From positions 2,170,001 to 2,234,000 of the forward strand of contig NZ_NXNI01000001.1 of the NCBI RefSeq assembly GCF_002494345.1: a DNA stretch of 64,000 nt, in the 5' to 3' direction. The stretch is from Natrinema ejinorense. Lineage in GTDB: Archaea; Halobacteriota; Halobacteria; Halobacteriales; Natrialbaceae. The position numbers and the translations under genes are program-made. The first letter of the stretch is position 1. Every line of letters begins with the position of its first letter. The notes under the pieces were generated by a model. It did no database searches and was not told where the DNA came from. It saw nothing but the letters and a program-made list of their open reading frames with translations. Below, piece after piece: positions 1 through 9,766 of this stretch.

Positions 1-1
1 A

Positions 2-1201
2 AAGGCAAAAGAAACAATTCACCAATACGGGCTCGGGCTCCTTTTTGCGGCGAATATTTTCGGAGCTGGGTCCGTCTATATCCTGACGCAGGCCGGAACT
101 AGTTTCGGCTTCGGACTCCTGTGGGTCTTGCCGCTGACGCTCGGCGTCGGTCTGACGATGCACGAGATGTCCGCTCGATTGGCAGCGAAGAACGAACCGC
201 TGATGGACTACATCAGGGACGTGATCGGACCGGGGGCCGCGAAACCGTTCGCGTTCGGCATCGCATTCATTATGCAGTTCTGGAGTGTTGCCAACTACGC
301 ACTCGCGGGAGCTGCGCTGGTCTTTCTCACTCCGGTTTCGAATCTGTACGTGGGTATTATCATCACGGCCGCACTCGGTATCTCGCTCGTCGAACTTCGC
401 GTCTATAGCCGTATCGAGGGAGTCATCGCAACGCTCGTGCTGGCGATCTTCGCCTCCTATCTGGTCATCGTCGCGAACCTCCAGCCGTCGCTCGGCGGCG
501 TCGCCCTCGGGTTCGTTCCGACGATCTCCGCCGACCTCAACTACCTGACGATGATTATCGCACTGCTGGGGACGACGGTCTACTACCCGAACTTCTTCAT
601 TCAGACGAGCATGCAACACGAGAAGGACTGGACGGACGTCTCCCGATATCGGAAAGACCACACGGTCGGACTGGCCGCCGTCGTCGCCCTCAGTGCGACG
701 GTTATTATCGCGGCCGCGATGGCCGTCCCTGACGAGACGCTCACGCTGACCGCACCCGCAGAACCGCTCACCGATATGATCGGCCCGTGGGTGCTGGGCG
801 TGTTCGTCCTCGCCGTCGGCGCTGCGTCGTTCACGAGCGCGACCGGGACGCTGTTCGCTGCCGGCTTCATGGTGCCACAATCCTACGAACTGACGACCCA
901 CTTCGGCGACATGTACTTCCGGCGGACCGTCCACTTCCTGATCGGACTGTCGGTCCTTCTCGTCATCCCGATCCTCGCCTTCACCGACTTTACGCCAGTG
1001 AGGCTGGCTCTACTGATGCCCGCGGTCAATGGCGTCATCGGCCTGCCGATCACGGCGCTTGCACTGTTCGCCGCGATCAACCGGTACTTCGAGCCGACTC
1101 GACTCGAGCGCGCGCTCTTCCTCGCGGTCGTCGTCTTGATATTCCTCACGTCGCTCGTGACGGCCGAATCGCTGACTCGTTCGATCCTCGAACTCCTCTG
1201 A
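2..1201 (+). CDS. NRAMP-family metal-ion transporter-like protein, 5' end cut by window
   Basis: Membrane carrier of the NRAMP/SLC11 superfamily. The frame is already open at base 2, so 399 residues are visible and only the extreme N-terminus is missing; the first in-frame ATG at 128 would remove the first helix and is not the start. About ten or eleven hydrophobic segments follow one another. The helix-1 region reads NIFGAGSVYILTQAG, where classic NRAMPs carry DPGN before the QAG, and the helix-6 region reads YYPNFF instead of MPHN. The Asp, Asn and Met that hold Mn/Fe in classic members therefore appear absent, so the substrate is uncertain. The next gene, a TauE/SafE permease, starts 68 bases downstream in the same direction. 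Confidence 0.82.
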   Translation, partial: KAKETIHQYGLGLLFAANIFGAGSVYILTQAGTSFGFGLLWVLPLTLGVGLTMHEMSARLAAKNEPLMDYIRDVIGPGAAKPFAFGIAFIMQFWSVANYALAGAALVFLTPVSNLYVGIIITAALGISLVELRVYSRIEGVIATLVLAIFASYLVIVANLQPSLGGVALGFVPTISADLNYLTMIIALLGTTVYYPNFFIQTSMQHEKDWTDVSRYRKDHTVGLAAVVALSATVIIAAAMAVPDETLTLTAPAEPLTDMIGPWVLGVFVLAVGAASFTSATGTLFAAGFMVPQSYELTTHFGDMYFRRTVHFLIGLSVLLVIPILAFTDFTPVRLALLMPAVNGVIGLPITALALFAAINRYFEPTRLERALFLAVVVLIFLTSLVTAESLTRSILELL

Positions 1202-1269
1202 GACTGGACCGGGTCCGACCGGAAGAGTCAGGCGCGCTGGGACGGACACGTGAATAACACCGCCCCTCC

Positions 1270-2049
1270 ATGTTCGAACTGCCCTTCCAACTCTCACTGG
1301 TGCTGTTGCTCGTTTCGATCGCCTTCTTCTCGGGCATCGGAATCACGACCATCGGTCCCGGCGGTATCTTCGTGACGATCGCCCTCTACTCGCTGACGCC
1401 GCTGGCCTCGAGTCAGGTCGCCGGAACCGCTCACGCGACGTTCATCGTCACCGGTCTCGTCGGGAGCGCCGCCTACGTCTACTCCGGCGAGATGGACACC
1501 GGGGAGGGCCGTGCCATCGCGATCATCCTCAGCGCGACGAGCGTCTTCGGCGCGCTCGTCGGCGCGTACGTGAACTCCTTCGTTTCGCGCTCCCTGTTCG
1601 GACTCCTGCTCGGCGGCGTCGCGATGGCCGTCGGCGGTATCATTCTCTACCGCGAGCGTCGGGGCTTTCGACCGAGCTACGACCTCGAACCGCTGACCCG
1701 GTCCGGCCGGATCGTTCTGGGAGCGCTGGGGTTCGTCCTCGGAGCCTGTAGCGGCCTGCTCGGGATCGGTGGCCCGGTGCTGGCCGTCCCCGCCCTGGTG
1801 CTCGTCGGGGTGCCGATGCTGCTCGCCGTCGCCGCGGCACAGGTCCAGTCGATCTTCATCGCGACGTTCGCGGCGTCGGGCTACTTCCTGCAGGGGAACG
1901 TCTCCGTTCCGCTCGCGGTCGTCATCGGTACGCCGCTCCTGCTCGGCGTCGTCATCGGCTGGCGGGTCGCCCACGCCATCGACCCAGAGCGGCTGAAAGT
2001 CGTTCTCGGGGTCGTCCTGCTGGGCGTCGGCCCTTATCTCGCCCTCTGA
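1270..2049 (+). CDS. TauE/SafE-family membrane permease
   Basis: Integral membrane protein of 259 residues, the usual size for the TauE/SafE (sulfite exporter/anion permease) family. It shows two similar halves of about four hydrophobic helices each. The family's glycine-rich segments are visible: GIGITTIGPGG near the N-terminus and SGLLGIGGPVLAVPALV in the second half. Members move organic or sulfur-containing anions across the cytoplasmic membrane, but the substrate cannot be read from sequence. It lies between an NRAMP-like carrier and a UspA protein, all rightward, with gaps of 68 and 107 bases, so co-transcription is possible but not shown. Confidence 0.85.
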   Translation: MFELPFQLSLVLLLVSIAFFSGIGITTIGPGGIFVTIALYSLTPLASSQVAGTAHATFIVTGLVGSAAYVYSGEMDTGEGRAIAIILSATSVFGALVGAYVNSFVSRSLFGLLLGGVAMAVGGIILYRERRGFRPSYDLEPLTRSGRIVLGALGFVLGACSGLLGIGGPVLAVPALVLVGVPMLLAVAAAQVQSIFIATFAASGYFLQGNVSVPLAVVIGTPLLLGVVIGWRVAHAIDPERLKVVLGVVLLGVGPYLAL

Positions 2050-2156
2050 TCGCCGAGCCGATCGCCAGTTTGCGGATGGTCGTTTCCGACCGGTCCTCGG
2101 CGACGGTGAAATCGCCTGACACAGACTGAAGGGGACACGGATAGACGGAGGTAGCT

Positions 2157-2585
2157 ATGGTTCCACGGGTCCTCGTTCCGTTCGACGATTCGAAGCCTGC
2201 CGCCGACGCCCTCGAGTACGCCTTCGACCTGTTTCCCGACGGCGACATCGTCGTTCTGACTGTCGTCGATACGTCTTCGCTGCCGTTCGTTCCGAACGCT
2301 GCGGACGATACCAGATCGAGCGACGACGCCCGAACGTTTCTCGGCGAAGCCACTGATCACCGAAACGCGGCCGAGACCATCGCGGACGAGCACGGAACGG
2401 CGGTCGAAACGCGGACTCGCATAGGGATCCCGGCCCAGGAAATTCTCGAGTACATCGAACGGAATCCCGTCGATCACGTCGTCATCGGTAGTCACGGTCG
2501 ATCGGGCGTCGTACGGATCCTGCTCGGCAGCGTCGCGGAAGTCGTCGTCCGCCACTCGCCGGTACCGGTTACCGTGGTTCGGTGA
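2157..2585 (+). CDS. Universal stress protein, UspA family
   Basis: Cytoplasmic single-domain Usp of 142 residues. The N-terminus RVLVPFDDSKPAADALEYA is the first strand and helix of the fold. The C-terminal half holds the ATP-binding loop pattern G-x2-G-x9-G-S (IGSHGRSG ... LLGS), so this is the nucleotide-binding type of Usp. It ends with the typical SPVPVTVVR strand. Haloarchaeal genomes carry many of these next to transporters; a role in monitoring the adjacent membrane carriers is only guilt by association. Confidence 0.9.
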   Translation: MVPRVLVPFDDSKPAADALEYAFDLFPDGDIVVLTVVDTSSLPFVPNAADDTRSSDDARTFLGEATDHRNAAETIADEHGTAVETRTRIGIPAQEILEYIERNPVDHVVIGSHGRSGVVRILLGSVAEVVVRHSPVPVTVVR

Positions 2586-2850
2586 GAGGCTGCCGTGGCG
2601 AATTCCGCGGTGACGACGAGCTGACCGGCCCCGACAGAACGCCCTTCGAACCGAATCCGAGCGAACGCGGGACGTGGCTACAGCGCCTACGCGATCCGCG
2701 ATTGCTGTCGCCGGGTCGACGTGCGACGAACGGCGACTTGAACCGCCGATTCCCGTCGACGGACCGATCCACGCCCCTTCCTCTCCACAATCCTGAAAGT
2801 GGCATACTCCGGCACAATCGACTTATCCCCCGTTCTGGTATGGTGGTCCG

Positions 2851-4110
2851 ATGCTTCCGCTCGTCGCGACCGCACTCGCTCTCGTCGTCGGCGTGGTGGT
2901 TCTCGAGGCCGTGTCGTACCGGGCCCTCGAACGGATTCCGTCGGTTGCGACCGAGGAGTTTCCCGAGATCGACCGCGAATTACTGGGGAAGTTCAGCAGT
3001 TTCGACGCCGAACTGGGCTGGTGCCCCCAGCCGAGCCGGGAGAAACAGAAGGACACCGGCGATCACCTCCCCGGTGAGGAACTCCGCAGCGTCGTGACGT
3101 ACTCGACCGACGAGTACGCGAGTCGAGTTTGCCCTGCGAAAGAGCGCGACCCCGACGCCGAGTTGACGGTCTCGACCTACGGCGACTCCTACTGTTTCTG
3201 CCGGGAGGTCGACGACGACGAGACGTTCCAACACTACCTCGCCGAAGAACTCGACACCCACGTCGCCAACTACGGCGGCGGCAACTACGGCCTCGATCAG
3301 GCGCTCATGCGACTCGAGCGCCGGTATCCCGAGGACCCGACCGATCACGTCTTCGTGGTCGTCACTGCCTCCTCGATCGCGCGCATCCTCAGCGTCTGGA
3401 AACACTACCAGGAGTTCGGCAACGTCCTCGCCGTCAAACCCCGGTACGTCCTCGAGGACGGCGAACTCGAGCGCATCGAGAGCCCCGTCGACGAGAAAGA
3501 GGAGTTGCTCGATCTCGAGTCGAAAGCCGACTTCCTCCGGGAATACGACTTTCACTACGAACACTGGTTCGAGCCACACGTCGCGTCGCGGCCGTACACT
3601 GCGGATTTCCTCGAGAAAAACGAATACGTCCGCTACGCCGCGTATACCGCCGGGAAGGAACTCGAGCGCCGACTCGAGCGCTCGATCCCGGGGATCGACT
3701 TCGATCTGGCCCAGACACAGTCCGCACTGCGGTTAGAACAACCTCGCGTTCGATACCACGAGCGGCTGTTCGAGACTCACGAATACCTCTTGGACGCGCT
3801 CGTCGAGAAGTTCGTCGACTACGCGGACGAACGGGGCTTCGAGGCGACGTTCGTGATGGTCCAGCAGCTCCGATACGCGAAGTACGAGTCCGAGCACGGC
3901 CCCATCTACGGCGATCTGATGGATCGGCTCGACGAGCGCTACGACGACCTGACGACGATCGATATGGCCACTCACCTCTCACCGGACGACGGCGAGGTCG
4001 AGTCCCTGTACGTTGAACGCGGAGAAGGGGGCCACTACAGTCCCGAGACGAACGCGGAGATCGCGCAGGTGCTAGCAGACGTCGTCGAAGAGCGGGCAGT
4101 CGCAGAATGA
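2851..4110 (+). CDS. Membrane-anchored SGNH-hydrolase-like protein
   Basis: Protein of 419 residues with one N-terminal hydrophobic segment (about residues 2-20), which could anchor it. SGNH-like signatures follow: a block I motif YGDSYCF with the candidate nucleophile Ser at about 113, a GGGNYGLDQ segment near 142-150 resembling blocks II/III, and EGGHYSPETN near the C-terminus, where SGNH enzymes have D-x-x-H. Here the acidic position is Glu. Real SGNH enzymes remove acyl groups from lipids or glycans; no substrate is evident. A TATA-like CTTATC at 2822-2827 suggests a leaderless mRNA. Its stop overlaps the start of the channel-like gene by four bases (ATGA), so the two are translationally coupled. 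Confidence 0.6.
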   Translation: MLPLVATALALVVGVVVLEAVSYRALERIPSVATEEFPEIDRELLGKFSSFDAELGWCPQPSREKQKDTGDHLPGEELRSVVTYSTDEYASRVCPAKERDPDAELTVSTYGDSYCFCREVDDDETFQHYLAEELDTHVANYGGGNYGLDQALMRLERRYPEDPTDHVFVVVTASSIARILSVWKHYQEFGNVLAVKPRYVLEDGELERIESPVDEKEELLDLESKADFLREYDFHYEHWFEPHVASRPYTADFLEKNEYVRYAAYTAGKELERRLERSIPGIDFDLAQTQSALRLEQPRVRYHERLFETHEYLLDALVEKFVDYADERGFEATFVMVQQLRYAKYESEHGPIYGDLMDRLDERYDDLTTIDMATHLSPDDGEVESLYVERGEGGHYSPETNAEIAQVLADVVEERAVAE

Positions 4111-5105
4111 ATCCGTTCTATCTCGTCGCCGGGATCGGCATCCTCGTCGCTGCGATCGTCGACATCATCTGGACGACCCTCTGGGTCGACGGGGGTTCCG
4201 GACCGATTTCCGGCCGGCTCACGACCGCCGTCTGGCACGGACTCCGGATTGGAAGCGGTGACCGCGACAGGGTACTCAGTATCGCCGGGCCGCTCATTCT
4301 CATCCTCACCCTCGCGATGTGGATCGGCCTCATCTGGCTCGGGTGGACGCTCGTCTTCGCCAGCTATCCGGCCTCGCTCATCAGTACGCGCACCGGCGCA
4401 GTCGCCGACTGGTCGGGGCGGTTCTACTACGTCGCGTACACGATGTTTACCGACGGTAACGGCGATTATAGCCCCCTCGGCGACGTCTGGGAGATCGCCA
4501 GTTCGTTCACGACGGCTACCGGAATGGCCTTCGTCACGCTCGGCGTCTCCTACATCCTCACCGTCCTCGGAGCCGTCTCGGACAAACGGTCCTTTGCCAG
4601 CACCGTCACGGGACTGGGAGAACGAAGCGAATCGATCGTTCGAACGGGGTGGACCGGCGAGGACTTTCAGGGACTGGACCTCGCTCTCGAGTCGCTCGCG
4701 ACGGAGCTGAGTCTGCTCGCCGAACAGCACAAATCCTATCCGATCTTGCACTACTACCACAGCGAACAGGCCGATCGAGCCTCGGCCGTCGCGGTGCCGA
4801 TCTTCGACGAGGCGCTCATGCTTCTTCGATACGGCGTTCCGGACGAGCACAGCCCCGACCCCGCGGTCGTCGAGTCCGGCCGGTCGAGTGCACAAAGTTA
4901 CCTCGAGACGCTCGATACGGCGTTCATCGAACCCGCGCCGTCCGTTCCGCGAGCCCCGGACCTCGAGCGCTTGCGCGACGACGACATCCCGGCCGTCTCC
5001 GACGACGCGTTCGCCGAGGCCCTCACGGACCTGACCGACCGACGACGGCGACTGCTCGCCGTGGTCGAAGCCGACGCCTGGGAGTGGCCGCCCGTCGAGG
5101 AGTGA
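4107..5105 (+). CDS. Ion-channel-like membrane protein with GNGD pore motif
   Basis: Protein of 332 residues. The N-terminal half holds hydrophobic segments near 5-25, 58-83 and 127-157. Between the last two is a pore-loop-like stretch, YTMFTDGNGDYSP (residues 111-123), laid out like the Ion_trans_2 potassium-channel family, but with GNGD where potassium channels have GYGD. The C-terminal half (about 170-332) is soluble, acidic and mostly helical, with no domain I recognise. Translation is coupled to the upstream SGNH-like gene through an ATGA overlap, suggesting joint function. Ion conduction and selectivity are unproven. Confidence 0.62.
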   Translation: MNPFYLVAGIGILVAAIVDIIWTTLWVDGGSGPISGRLTTAVWHGLRIGSGDRDRVLSIAGPLILILTLAMWIGLIWLGWTLVFASYPASLISTRTGAVADWSGRFYYVAYTMFTDGNGDYSPLGDVWEIASSFTTATGMAFVTLGVSYILTVLGAVSDKRSFASTVTGLGERSESIVRTGWTGEDFQGLDLALESLATELSLLAEQHKSYPILHYYHSEQADRASAVAVPIFDEALMLLRYGVPDEHSPDPAVVESGRSSAQSYLETLDTAFIEPAPSVPRAPDLERLRDDDIPAVSDDAFAEALTDLTDRRRRLLAVVEADAWEWPPVEE

Positions 5106-5217
5106 GGCAGGCCGTTCGACGATCCGCTCGGGTTCCGGTCACGGATCGGGTGTATTCATCCCGACCGCGCCGGAAACGGGGAACGGTATTCATTGCGCTC
5201 CGGACCCACTCGTACCC

Positions 5218-6654
5218 ATGGAGGAGTACGACTTCCTCGTCATCGGCTCCGGATCGGGGCTCGACGTGGCGAACGCGGCGGCGAATCAGGGCCAATCGGT
5301 CGCGGTCGTCGAGAAGGGGCGACTCGGCGGTACCTGTCTCAATCGGGGCTGTATTCCATCGAAGCAGCTGCTGTACCACGCCGACGTCATGGAGACGATC
5401 GAGCGCGCGGACGAGTTCAAGATCGACGCGACGGTCACCGACGTTGACTTCGCCGAGATCGTCCGGGAGGTAACCGAGGACGTCCACGGGAGTTCGGACT
5501 CGATCCGGCGCGGTCTCAGTTCCTCCGACCGCCACGACCTCTACCAGGCGGAGGGGCGATTCGTCGACGAACGCACGCTCGAGCTAACCGGCGGAGACCA
5601 CGACGGCGAGCGCCTCGCTGCCGAGACGGTCCTCGTTGCGGCGGGGACCCGTCCCGCGATTCCGCCGATCGACGGCATCGAGACCGTCGACTACCTCACC
5701 AGCACGGAGGCGCTGCAGTTGCAGGCCCCACCGGACCACCTCGTCATCGTGGGCGGGGGCTACATCGCCGCCGAACTGGGACAGTTCTTCGGGACGTTCG
5801 GCAGCGACGTGTCGATCATCGGTCGGCGACCGACCCTGCTTCCCGACGCCGACGAAGAGGTGGCCGCCGCGTTCACCGAACGCTACGCCGACCGGTTCGA
5901 CGTCTACACCGGCTACGAGGCCACCGCCGTCTCGGCGGCGGACGGCTCGATCACCGTCGAGGCTCGCCCCTACACGTACCCCGACGGGGGCGACGCGGGC
6001 TCGGACGAACCGGTCTCGGTCACCGGCGACGAACTGCTCGTCGCGGCCGGCCGCGTACCCAACACCGATACGTTGAACACGGAAACCGCCGGCATCGAAA
6101 CCGACGAAGCCGGGTTCGTCCGGACCGACGAGTACCTGCGAACGACCGCCGACGGCGTCTGGGCGCTGGGCGACATCGTCGGCGAGTACCTGCTGAAACA
6201 CAACGCGAACCACGAGGCGCGGGCCGTCGCGCGAAACCTCTTCCGCGAGGACCTCGAGCCGGTCGACTACTCGGCGATGCCCTTCGCCGTCTTCGCCTCC
6301 CCGGAAGTCGCCGGCGTCGGACTCACGGAACAGGAACTGCGAGCCACCGACCGCGAGTACGCCACACGAACCTACCGCTACGAGGAGACGGCTCGCGGGA
6401 GCGCGATGAACGCGGAGGGGTTCGTCAAACCGATCATCGATCTCGAGGGCGAGATCCTCGGTTGTCACATCATCGGCCCCGAAGCCTCGGATCTGATCCA
6501 GGAGGTCGTCGTCGCGATGACGGCCGGCTCCGGAACGGTCCAGGACATCCGCCAGTCGGTCCACATCCATCCTGCGCTTTCGGAGGTCGTTCAGCGTGCC
6601 TTCTCCGGGCAGTTCACCAAAGGTGGTGGACACGATCACAGACACAGCCACTGA
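5218..6654 (+). CDS. FAD-dependent pyridine nucleotide-disulfide oxidoreductase (dihydrolipoamide dehydrogenase/mercuric reductase-like)
   Basis: Class I flavoprotein disulfide reductase of 478 residues. Visible parts are the N-terminal FAD dinucleotide fold (IGSGSGLDVANAA), the redox-active disulfide GGTCLNRGCIPSK, the NAD(P) fold IVGGGYIAAELGQFF, the second FAD motif WALGDIVG, and the C-terminal interface domain with the HPALSE base region. The tail ends GGGHDHRHSH, a histidine-rich stretch that could bind metal. No lipoyl-dehydrogenase complex genes are adjacent, so the substrate may be lipoamide, another disulfide or metal-related; the mercuric-reductase Cys-Cys tail is absent. It starts 112 bases after the channel-like gene. 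Confidence 0.88.
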   Translation: MEEYDFLVIGSGSGLDVANAAANQGQSVAVVEKGRLGGTCLNRGCIPSKQLLYHADVMETIERADEFKIDATVTDVDFAEIVREVTEDVHGSSDSIRRGLSSSDRHDLYQAEGRFVDERTLELTGGDHDGERLAAETVLVAAGTRPAIPPIDGIETVDYLTSTEALQLQAPPDHLVIVGGGYIAAELGQFFGTFGSDVSIIGRRPTLLPDADEEVAAAFTERYADRFDVYTGYEATAVSAADGSITVEARPYTYPDGGDAGSDEPVSVTGDELLVAAGRVPNTDTLNTETAGIETDEAGFVRTDEYLRTTADGVWALGDIVGEYLLKHNANHEARAVARNLFREDLEPVDYSAMPFAVFASPEVAGVGLTEQELRATDREYATRTYRYEETARGSAMNAEGFVKPIIDLEGEILGCHIIGPEASDLIQEVVVAMTAGSGTVQDIRQSVHIHPALSEVVQRAFSGQFTKGGGHDHRHSH

Positions 6655-6800
6655 TCGACGGTCATTCGGTCGGCACTCACCGGCTCATCCCGGCCCGCGG
6701 GATCGGTCGGGTCACCGGCATCCCACAGCCGACCGGAGTTGCGTCCGCCGTACACGACCGCATTCCCCTTTTTCCATCACGGGCTGTATTACCCTTCGTA

Positions 6801-7157
6801 ATGACGAACGCAGCGATTATCATTCTGGCAGGGACCGAATCGCACAGTGACCTCGGCCGTCTCGTCAACGGCCTCGAGGCAGCGAGGGAGTTCGCCGAGA
6901 ATCCCGATGACGATCTGGAACTGATCTTCGACGGAGCCGGGACCCAATGGATCCCGGAACTGGAAGACGAAGCGCACGACTACCACGACCTCTACCAGTC
7001 CGTCAGCGAGGAGGCGGCCGCCTGCGACTACTGTGCCGGCGCGTTCGGCGTCGACGACGCTGTCGACGACGCCGGCGTCGTCACCATCGACGACAACAAC
7101 GGCCACCCGAGCATCCGCTCGCTGATCGGTGACGACTACGAGATCATCACCTTCTAA
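6801..7157 (+). CDS. DsrE/DsrF-like family protein
   Basis: Small cytoplasmic protein of 118 residues. The alternating start NAAIIILAGTESHSDLGRLVNGL is the beta-alpha opening of the DsrE/F fold, used by sulfur-relay and related proteins. It contains CDYCAGAFG, a Cys pair at the position where many DsrE proteins carry their reactive Cys, and ends HPSIRSLIGDDYEIITF. The start at 6801 was chosen over longer in-frame extensions into the upstream flavoenzyme because the fold begins right after this Met. A pyrimidine-rich gap of 146 bases precedes it. A redox or sulfur role is inferred from the family only. Confidence 0.75.
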   Translation: MTNAAIIILAGTESHSDLGRLVNGLEAAREFAENPDDDLELIFDGAGTQWIPELEDEAHDYHDLYQSVSEEAAACDYCAGAFGVDDAVDDAGVVTIDDNNGHPSIRSLIGDDYEIITF

Positions 7158-7248
7158 TCGGGCGTTCAACCCCGATATCGCCCGTTGAACCGACATCGAA
7201 CCGGACGGGAACACGCGGCGGCACCACTTTCACTCCGGTAGCACACAC

Positions 7249-7256
7249 CTTTTAGC
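7249..7256 (+). promoter_or_regulatory. TATA box of the topoisomerase VI operon
   Basis: CTTTTAGC lies about 27 bases before the top6B start at 7280. This is the archaeal TATA-box distance for a start site at or next to the ATG, so the operon mRNA is probably leaderless or nearly so. Confidence 0.5.
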
Positions 7257-7279
7257 CTCCCCGTTAGTACAGGGAGACG

Positions 7280-9766
7280 ATGACGTCGTTCCAGTCGACA
7301 CTCGGTGAGGAGGAGGGGATCGCCGAGGAGCTGGCAGCAAGCCAGCAGTCGATCTCCATCGCCGAGTTCTTCGAGAAGAACAAGCACATGCTCGGCTTCG
7401 ACAGCGGCGCTCGAGGCCTCGTCACGGCCGTCAAAGAGGCCGTCGACAACGCCTTGGACGCCGCCGAGGAGTCGGGCATTCTCCCGGATATCTACGTCGA
7501 AATCCAGGAAGCCGGTGACTACTACCGCCTGATCGTCGAGGATAACGGTCCGGGACTCACGAAAGAATCGCTCCCGAAGGTTTTCGGGAAACTACTCTAC
7601 GGCTCTCGCTTTCACGCACGCGAACAGTCCCGCGGTCAGCAAGGGATCGGTATCTCTGCCGCCGTTCTCTACGCCCAGCTGACCAGCGGGAAACCCGCCA
7701 AAATTACGAGCCGAACGCAGGGCTCGAGCGAGGCCGAATACTTCGAGCTCATCGTCGATACGGACGACAACGAGCCCGAGATCAGCGTCGAGGAGACGAC
7801 CACCTGGGATCGGCCCCACGGGACCCGCATCGAACTCGAGATGGAGGCGAACATGCGCGCCCGCCAGCAGCTCCACGACTACATCAAGCACACGGCAGTC
7901 GTCAACCCCCACGCCCGCCTCGAGCTTCGCGAACCACAGGAGCACTTCAAGTTCGAACGCGCGACCGACCAGCTCCCAGCGGAGACCGAGGAGATCCGCC
8001 CCCATCCCCACGGCGTCGAACTCGGCACCGTGATGAAAATGCTGGCGGCGACGGACTCCCAGACGGTGTCGGGATTCGTACAGGAGGAGTTCACCCGCGT
8101 CGGGAAGAAGACCGCCGACTCGATCATCGACGCGTTCCGCGATCGCCACTACGGACGGGAGATGCGCTGGCGGCCGCCGGCGAGTCACGAAGGGATCGAC
8201 CTCCACGCGGCGGTCGAGGACGCGACGGCGAACAAGGGTCCCGAGCCGACGGCTGCCTTCGCCGACTCGATCGCCGACGCGGTCGCTGACGCCGATCGCA
8301 TCGCCCACCACGAACTGCTCGAGATCGTCGAATCGGCCGCCGAGGCGGTCGAGGACGACCACGGAACGACGTTCGGCGACACCGTCCGCGAAAACGCCGT
8401 CGAGGCCGTCTGGTTCGAACTGATCGACGCCGGCAACGGAGACCCGGAAACGGAGGAGAGCGACGGTCCCGAGGGAGACGGCGACTCTCGGCTGGTCGCC
8501 GATCTCTACGACCTCGCGGACGACGCGACGAGTACCCGCAAGGACGACGAAGTCATCACGGCCTTCGCGGACCGGCTCGCCGGCAAGTTCGAGGACGAAC
8601 TCGAGAGCGACGACGAGGACGACGGGAACGTCCGTCACCGGCTCACCCACCGGCGACTTCGGGAGCACGTCGACCGGGTCGCCGACCTCACCGAGGAGTA
8701 CGACGACGTCTCCTTTGGCGAGACGGCCCGCGAGAACGTCGTCAAGGCGATCTGGGACGTGATGGCAACCGTCCCCGACGACCCGCCGCTCGTCCGCGAA
8801 CTCGACGGCGACCGCGACGCCACCAGCAACCTCGTCGATGCCATGCGCGCGACCGACATCATGGCACCGCCGACGCGGTGTCTCGCGCCCATCTCCGAGG
8901 AGCTCATCACCGCCGGCCTCGAGAAGGAGTTCGACGCCGACTTCTACGCCTCGGCGACGCGGGACGCCGGCGTCTCCGGGGGCGATCCGTTCATCGTCGA
9001 AGCAGGGATCGCCTACGGCGGCGAGTTGCCGGCCGAGGGAACCGCCGAGGTCATGCGCTTTGCCAACCGGGTTCCGCTGGTCTACCAGCGGGGTGCCTGT
9101 GCGACGACCGACGTCGTCAAATCGATCGGCTGGCGCAATTACGGGCTCGACCAGCCGGGCGGCTCGGGGCTCCCCAACGGGCCGGTCGTAATCATGGTCC
9201 ACGTCGCCTCGACGAACGTCCCCTTCACGAGCGAATCGAAAGACGCGGTCGCCAACGTTCCCGAGATCGAAGACGAGATCGAACTCGCGGTCCGGGAAGC
9301 GGCTCGGGAGCTCAAGAGTTTCCTCAACAAGCGCCGGTCGATGCAACAGCGCCGGAAGAAACAGAACGTCCTCGGAAAGATCCTCCCGGAGATGGCCACG
9401 AAGGTCGCCGAGGTCACCGGCCGCGAGGAACCCGACATCGACGACGCGATCGCCCGCATCATGAACAACGTCCTCGTCGAGCGGACCGTCGAGGAAAACG
9501 GCGACGGAAAGGCGGTTTCCGTCGTCGTCGAGAACAACTCGAGTACGAACGAATCACTGGAGGTCACTGACATCGTCTCGGCCGAGCCGACGAGCCTCTC
9601 GGATGGCGCGTCCGTCGTCGAGATGGACGGCGAGTGGTTCGTCAAGTGGGAACCCGACGTCGGAAGCGACGACGAGGCGGCCCTCGAGTACGAGGTATCG
9701 GACGACGCGACGTTCGATCTGGACGTCAAAGGCGTCGAGAGCGAGAAGCTGACCGTAAACCAATGA
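7280..9766 (+). CDS. top6B: DNA topoisomerase VI subunit B
   Basis: ATPase subunit of the type IIB topoisomerase that relaxes and decatenates DNA. The 828 residues begin with the GHKL ATPase fold: [22 protein letters not shown] (helix with the catalytic Glu and the Mg-binding Asn), EDNGPGL, and a KxxxGSR-type lid [10 protein letters not shown] followed by RGQQGIG. The H2TH and transducer domains follow. Residues of about 330-500 form an acidic insert-rich region that makes it longer than crenarchaeal subunits, as is usual in halophiles. A C-terminal immunoglobulin-like segment (about 730-828) is present. Its stop overlaps the top6A start by four bases (ATGA). Confidence 0.97.
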   Translation: MTSFQSTLGEEEGIAEELAASQQSISIAEFFEKNKHMLGFDSGARGLVTAVKEAVDNALDAAEESGILPDIYVEIQEAGDYYRLIVEDNGPGLTKESLPKVFGKLLYGSRFHAREQSRGQQGIGISAAVLYAQLTSGKPAKITSRTQGSSEAEYFELIVDTDDNEPEISVEETTTWDRPHGTRIELEMEANMRARQQLHDYIKHTAVVNPHARLELREPQEHFKFERATDQLPAETEEIRPHPHGVELGTVMKMLAATDSQTVSGFVQEEFTRVGKKTADSIIDAFRDRHYGREMRWRPPASHEGIDLHAAVEDATANKGPEPTAAFADSIADAVADADRIAHHELLEIVESAAEAVEDDHGTTFGDTVRENAVEAVWFELIDAGNGDPETEESDGPEGDGDSRLVADLYDLADDATSTRKDDEVITAFADRLAGKFEDELESDDEDDGNVRHRLTHRRLREHVDRVADLTEEYDDVSFGETARENVVKAIWDVMATVPDDPPLVRELDGDRDATSNLVDAMRATDIMAPPTRCLAPISEELITAGLEKEFDADFYASATRDAGVSGGDPFIVEAGIAYGGELPAEGTAEVMRFANRVPLVYQRGACATTDVVKSIGWRNYGLDQPGGSGLPNGPVVIMVHVASTNVPFTSESKDAVANVPEIEDEIELAVREAARELKSFLNKRRSMQQRRKKQNVLGKILPEMATKVAEVTGREEPDIDDAIARIMNNVLVERTVEENGDGKAVSVVVENNSSTNESLEVTDIVSAEPTSLSDGASVVEMDGEWFVKWEPDVGSDDEAALEYEVSDDATFDLDVKGVESEKLTVNQ

